Below the pieces are notes generated by a model. That model saw nothing but the letters and a program-made list of their open reading frames with translations. It searched no databases and was not told where the DNA came from. Shown here in pieces: positions 62,189-64,000 of a DNA stretch of 64,000 nt. The DNA is from Lingula anatina (taxonomy: Eukaryota; Brachiopoda; Lingulata; Lingulida; Lingulidae): assembly GCF_001039355.2 (NCBI RefSeq), contig NW_019775968.1:1246728-1310727 (forward strand), given 5' to 3'. Position numbers and translations under genes: made by a program. Position 1 is the stretch's first letter, and the number at the start of each line of letters is the position of its first letter.

Positions 62189-63526
62189 TCACACATCCAC
62201 TTCTTCAAGACTTCCCCATGTGGGTCCCATGCTGACTTTGACTGGTAAATGAACAGAGAAGCTCATGGCATTCTCCATGTTGTTCTTCACAATCTTTGCC
62301 ACAGCCATAGAGTCTTGTTCTGCTACTTCATAGATCAGCTCGTCATGCAACTGTAGAATAAAAAATCCTCCTCTCGGTTTTCCATTATTGTCAGACTTTG
62401 AGTGGACCCTCTGCCTTGTGTCTGTGTCAAAAAATGTAATAAAGCAATAATGAAAACTTAATGTGATTAAACACTTAAAAACCAATTATTCTCTTTCTTA
62501 AAAAGTATACATGACAAACATTAGACCAAAATCAAAGTTCTGAATATAACAAATGGTGATAAACAAAGCACCTCTTAAACAAAACCCACATAAAAGAAGG
62601 CATGATACTTTAATATTTAGTGAAATACCGAATCACAGCAACTGACCCACAGACTGGAACTGCTTGTGAAGGTGTGGCTTAGCTGTGTCAGGAAACCTCT
62701 CCATCAAGATGCTGTCTATCCTGTTCATGGCCAGTTTGACCAGATCTGCTGCAGAGCCCTGCACTGTGGTGTTCACCGCCTGCCTCTCAGCCTGACAGGG
62801 AATAGATGGGATATTTCAAATTAAAAAGTTGCAACAGATTATCCAGCTCCGTATGGGTAGAAAACAATGCTTGTATTCCTGCCTTTTTAATCTTTGCACA
62901 ATTTTTTCACAGTTTCCATTTCCAAAGGTAAGTTTATATAGTTCTCCATTACTTCAATCAGGCATTTACTTGCAATATATTTTGGAGGGGATCATTTCAC
63001 CCAAACAGACCAAACTTAACCATTCCTATAAGTAAAACTTATGTTCAACAAAATAAATGAAGAAAATTTTAGAATGTTACAACTGAATTTTTTTTAAATT
63101 TTACCTGCGCTTTAACATGTGGATTAGTATCCTTGATGCCAGGCAGGTATCGCCTGCGTCCTGTGACAGTCTGAACATATCCCAGAGTTCTACACTGCTC
63201 CACAGTGGTCTGAAGATACTGTCTCATACCTGCAATAAAAAACTCACCTAAAGCAGTACACTATTACAGGTTGAGAGAGGACAATTTTACTTAAGATCAA
63301 ACCATCTGGCAACCTCTTCAAGACAAGACATCAGAAACTTCGAGAAGGACATCAGCTCCAATTATTATATTTTTGGACTTTCAGAAATTTTAAGTGGAAT
63401 GAGTTTCTGTTTACCTTTGTAACGTGCTTTGAATGTCTCAATAAATGCAGCTGCATCATTCTCTTCTACACCTATTTGTTCTCCCAGTGCCTTGGGACCA
63501 ATACCATACAACATGCCATAACAAAC
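62189..63526 (-). CDS. POLQ: DNA polymerase theta, C-terminal exons (partial)
   Basis: Four exons in transcription order: 63526-63415, 63229-63105, 62791-62647 and 62421-62189, phases continuous and ending in TGA. The first visible exon starts VCYGMLYGIGPKALGEQ, the finger-domain O-helix region of family A polymerases. Next come the GYVQTVTGRRRYLPG block and ERQAVNTTVQGSAADLVK. The last exon carries motif C, LQLHDELIYEVAE, with the catalytic HDE. The closing residues ...WGSLEEVDV match the theta-type end rather than that of polymerase nu. Family role: theta-mediated end joining of double-strand breaks and translesion synthesis in the nucleus. The helicase domain, central region and most of the polymerase lie beyond the right edge. 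Confidence 0.9.
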
Positions 63527-64000
63527 CTAGAAAACAATGACATCTTAATCAATATCACTTCCATCCCACTGCTCTCAATCCAATGCCAAAGTTTTAACAA
63601 GGCAGCAAAGCTGTCAAATGTACAGACAAAGAACAGAAAATAAAGATGCAAATAAGTGAAAAATTAAATTTTCACAAAAAACTGTTAAATTGCCAGAAAA
63701 ATTTACCAAACAGACTGCGTTGCCTATTGAAGCTGTATGTTAGACCCATGTTTCTTTCCTGTAAGTTTGAGAACAGTAAGTGACATGATTTCCCTTAAAT
63801 GGTCATCATAGGAGCAGTGCCCAAAATAGGGGTTTCTTCAAATTTTGATGCAACATTACATAATGTTTAACAGCATAATGACAATCAAATGTTATTAATA
63901 AAATATTAGTAACATGGACATTCAGAAAATGTGACAAGCAAAAGTCTTCAAGATCATGGAACTTTAAAGTCACACCTTGAAAATGCCAATATGTGAAAAA
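63527..64000 (-). other. POLQ intron sequence to the window edge
   Basis: No exon recognised upstream of the acceptor at 63527-63528. The next POLQ exon should be outside the window. Confidence 0.6.

Noticed and set aside
62189-63526. DNA polymerase nu instead of theta
   Set aside because: The C-terminal HDELIYEVAE context and the WGSLEEVDV end fit theta better; nu has a different tail.

Overview
The window is metazoan nuclear DNA. It is AT-rich, its genes are split by many short-to-medium GT-AG introns, and it carries numerous small non-autonomous DNA transposons. Gene content, intron style and one repeat with a pearl/Helitron-like layout fit an invertebrate, most likely a marine lophotrochozoan such as a mollusc; this placement is an inference. 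No prokaryotic, phage, CRISPR or tRNA/rRNA features were seen.

Layout: (1) 1-8,890 is non-coding DNA upstream of a Tubby gene, rich in miniature transposons, and present twice across a single-N join at 4439. (2) 8,904-19,681 (+) is a Tubby/TULP gene with 14 recognisable exons; a possible alternative last exon lies at 21,320-21,441. (3) 21,688-32,661 (-) is a complete 16-exon DEAD-box RNA helicase, DDX52 (yeast Rok1), whose middle exons occur two or three times around single-N joins at 26226 and 27561. (4) 32,967-36,299 (+) is a 7-exon type II membrane protein resembling C6orf89/BRAP, divergent from DDX52 with about 305 bp between the start codons. (5) 37,985-60,771 (+) holds a CNK (connector enhancer of KSR; SAM-CRIC-PDZ-PH) scaffold gene. 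Its first seven exons occur twice, with exon 3 three times, around single-N joins at 39704 and 42847; the second set (45,207 onward) continues into the rest of the gene. (6) 62,189-63,526 (-) is the C-terminal end of a DNA polymerase theta (POLQ) gene that runs off the right edge.

All splice models were built by hand and every exon phase was checked for continuity. DDX52 (656 aa), Tubby (507 aa from the first visible ATG), the C6orf89-like protein (355 aa) and CNK (about 920 aa) each join into a single open frame. The genes do not form a pathway; they are unrelated neighbours.

The large near-identical tandem copies all abut single N characters and end mid-exon or mid-intron. They are best read as the two haplotypes of a highly heterozygous animal placed end to end by the assembler. 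They are useful because they expose presence/absence polymorphism of two transposons with clean target-site duplications. The most interesting biological candidates are the alternative Tubby C-terminus, a 12-nt cassette microexon in CNK with a UGC motif just upstream, and a 42-bp exact copy of a Tubby exon segment sitting in an upstream intron.
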